From Pocillopora verrucosa (taxonomy: Eukaryota; Cnidaria; Anthozoa; Scleractinia; Pocilloporidae): a stretch of 64,000 bases of DNA. Under the pieces are notes generated by a model. The model was not told the DNA's origin. It did no database searches and saw nothing but the letters and a program-made list of their open reading frames with translations. Position numbers and translations under genes: made by a program. The DNA is taken from contig NC_089320.1 of the NCBI RefSeq assembly GCF_036669915.1, positions 17,377,839-17,441,838 of the forward strand. The letters are read 5' to 3'. This document shows, piece by piece, positions 62,868 to 64,000 of the stretch. Position 1 is the stretch's first letter. Every line of letters begins with the position of its first letter.

Positions 62868-63046
62868 GAGGTTGACCGTAAGCCGTAAAACAGCCACAAA
62901 ATTTAGCCGGTAGGCGTAAAAATTGAGAAATTTAACCGTTAGTCGAAAAAAGTCAACCGTAATAATTTTTCTTATGACTGCAACGGAAAGAAAATAACAT
63001 AACCAGCTGTAAAATGGCCCAACATTTTATCCTTTAGCCGTAAGGG
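62868..63046. repeat. Cluster of degenerate (C)CGTAAGCCGTAAAA-type units
   Basis: Repeated phrases GACCGTAAGCCGTAAAAC, AGCCGGTAGGCGTAAAAATT, AACCGTTAGTCGAAAAA, AACCGTAATAATT and TAGCCGTAAGG are spread over about 180 bp. They are variants of one short unit, probably part of a dispersed repeat. Confidence 0.5.
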
Positions 63047-64000
63047 GGGGGTTGGATGAAGGGTAAGTGGGAGGGGGGGGGGGGGCGGTCGGGGAACTTC
63101 ATATGTTACCTGGGACGGGTAACTGCCGCTTGGTTTCGAGGCCTTCCATCATAATCAAAGAATACAATTAAACAATTTAATCTCGACTTTAGATTATTGG
63201 ATGAATTCGACCTCGGACACGCGATTGTTAGCGAACTGTTGTTGAGCCCTTTTATGAGGAGCAAAAATTGGACAGTCGTGATTATCGGACCAAAGTAAGC
63301 CTCTTGTCATTGGAAAGGTTTAAAAAATGCTAACGTGTAAGTATCAAGTTTATGTCAGGAAAAGATTTTTGCAAAAACTCGTCGGATATTGCTGACGGTA
63401 AGGGTAAATTTCCCGCCAGTATAATGCACCAGTTCTACAATTCGAGGACTTTGAATTCAAAGTGTTATCGTCCTGCAGCCCAAAGGTCTTTAAAAGTGTC
63501 GTTGCGCAACTGGTTATCAGGTGTAGTATCAACATTTGTATCTTACACGTAGCGTAATTTGTTATACTCAGTTATTTTCTTTGACTTGGTTGGAATAGAA
63601 TGTTACATTCTCATTGCGCTCACGCCATCAATCGTTTTTAAACTGACCTTAAATGAAAGTTGTTGTAATCATTATCGAGGCCCGTGTTATGAAACTGGAA
63701 GAAAATAAAGCTATTCTTCATGTATTTCAATAAATATGCGATGTAAAGAAGTACCTGAAAAATGATATTGGCCTTAAGAAATAAATCGTTTGTCTAAATA
63801 TGAAACAAATGCAGATCTAATCCTTTGTTCTTCTCAAAAAAAGGGATATGTTCACTTAGATTTTGGCAATGGTTTTAAATCAGCGTCTTTTGTCACACAA
63901 AGCAACGATGCTTCAAGGACCGGCAAAAGTTAAAATAATGATAATGACAGTAGCTCAATCTTATTGCATTTGTATGCTGTGGAAAATTTGCGAAGACCAC

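Larger units (their letters stand above)
61100..64000. other. Repeat-bearing intergenic end of the window
   Basis: Besides the hammerhead-like remnant I see a cluster of CCGTAAGCCGTAAAA-like short units at 62868-63046 and a poly-G run around 63068-63085. Open frames at 61961-62182, 62457-62663 and 63352-63552 (plus) have no recognisable domain. Confidence 0.45.

Noticed and set aside
1..64000. CRISPR arrays, operons or prokaryotic defence systems
   Set aside because: Genes have spliceosomal introns and animal orthologues, and no array of regularly spaced repeats with unique spacers was seen.

Overview
The window is nuclear DNA of a cnidarian, most probably an anthozoan and perhaps a stony coral. 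The reasons are AT-rich sequence, genes split by short GT-AG introns with animal orthologues, an intronless rhodopsin-class receptor, a secreted Cys-rich plus von Willebrand A protein of a style I associate with cnidarians, and short interspersed elements that I recall from coral genomes. No species can be named from sequence alone. Exon structures were built by hand from splice sites, reading-frame continuity and family similarity; no transcript evidence was available.

Layout: 1-2450 is mostly featureless, with one weak candidate for a tiny minus-strand gene. 2882-6909 (+) is a four-exon mitochondrial-type DEAD-box helicase with a DEVD motif. 8372-12794 (-) is a complete five-exon SNX3/SNX12 sorting nexin. 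13021-18687 (+) is a complete nine-exon CCDC83-like coiled-coil gene sharing a 226-bp bidirectional promoter with SNX3. 21487-23089 (-) is a two-exon GATA-type zinc-finger gene of the ZGLP1 type. 26399-30519 (-) is a seven-exon MEAF6 (histone acetyltransferase complex subunit). 33727-41819 (-) is a complete five-exon NR2E (tailless/TLX-type) orphan nuclear receptor with a 6-kb intron. 41820-51733 is a gene-poor stretch with a decayed Penelope-like retroelement and small tandem repeats. 51734-52801 (+) is a single-exon class A GPCR. 57076-59852 (+) is the 3' part of a secreted Cys-rich/vWA protein gene whose first exons I could not find. 60500-64000 holds only repeats.

The genes do not form a pathway. 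The most interesting arrangement is that SNX3 and NR2E1, which as I recall are immediate neighbours on human chromosome 6q21, lie within about 21 kb of each other here, suggesting linkage that predates the cnidarian-bilaterian split. The mobile fraction consists of a short inverted-terminal-repeat family present in about six copies (with a local 105-bp tandem expansion), a second similar family, a 564-bp TIR element with an internal duplication, tRNA-derived SINEs, a palindromic foldback element, and Penelope-like 3' ends with hammerhead-like motifs. I did not find a clearly new multi-gene system.
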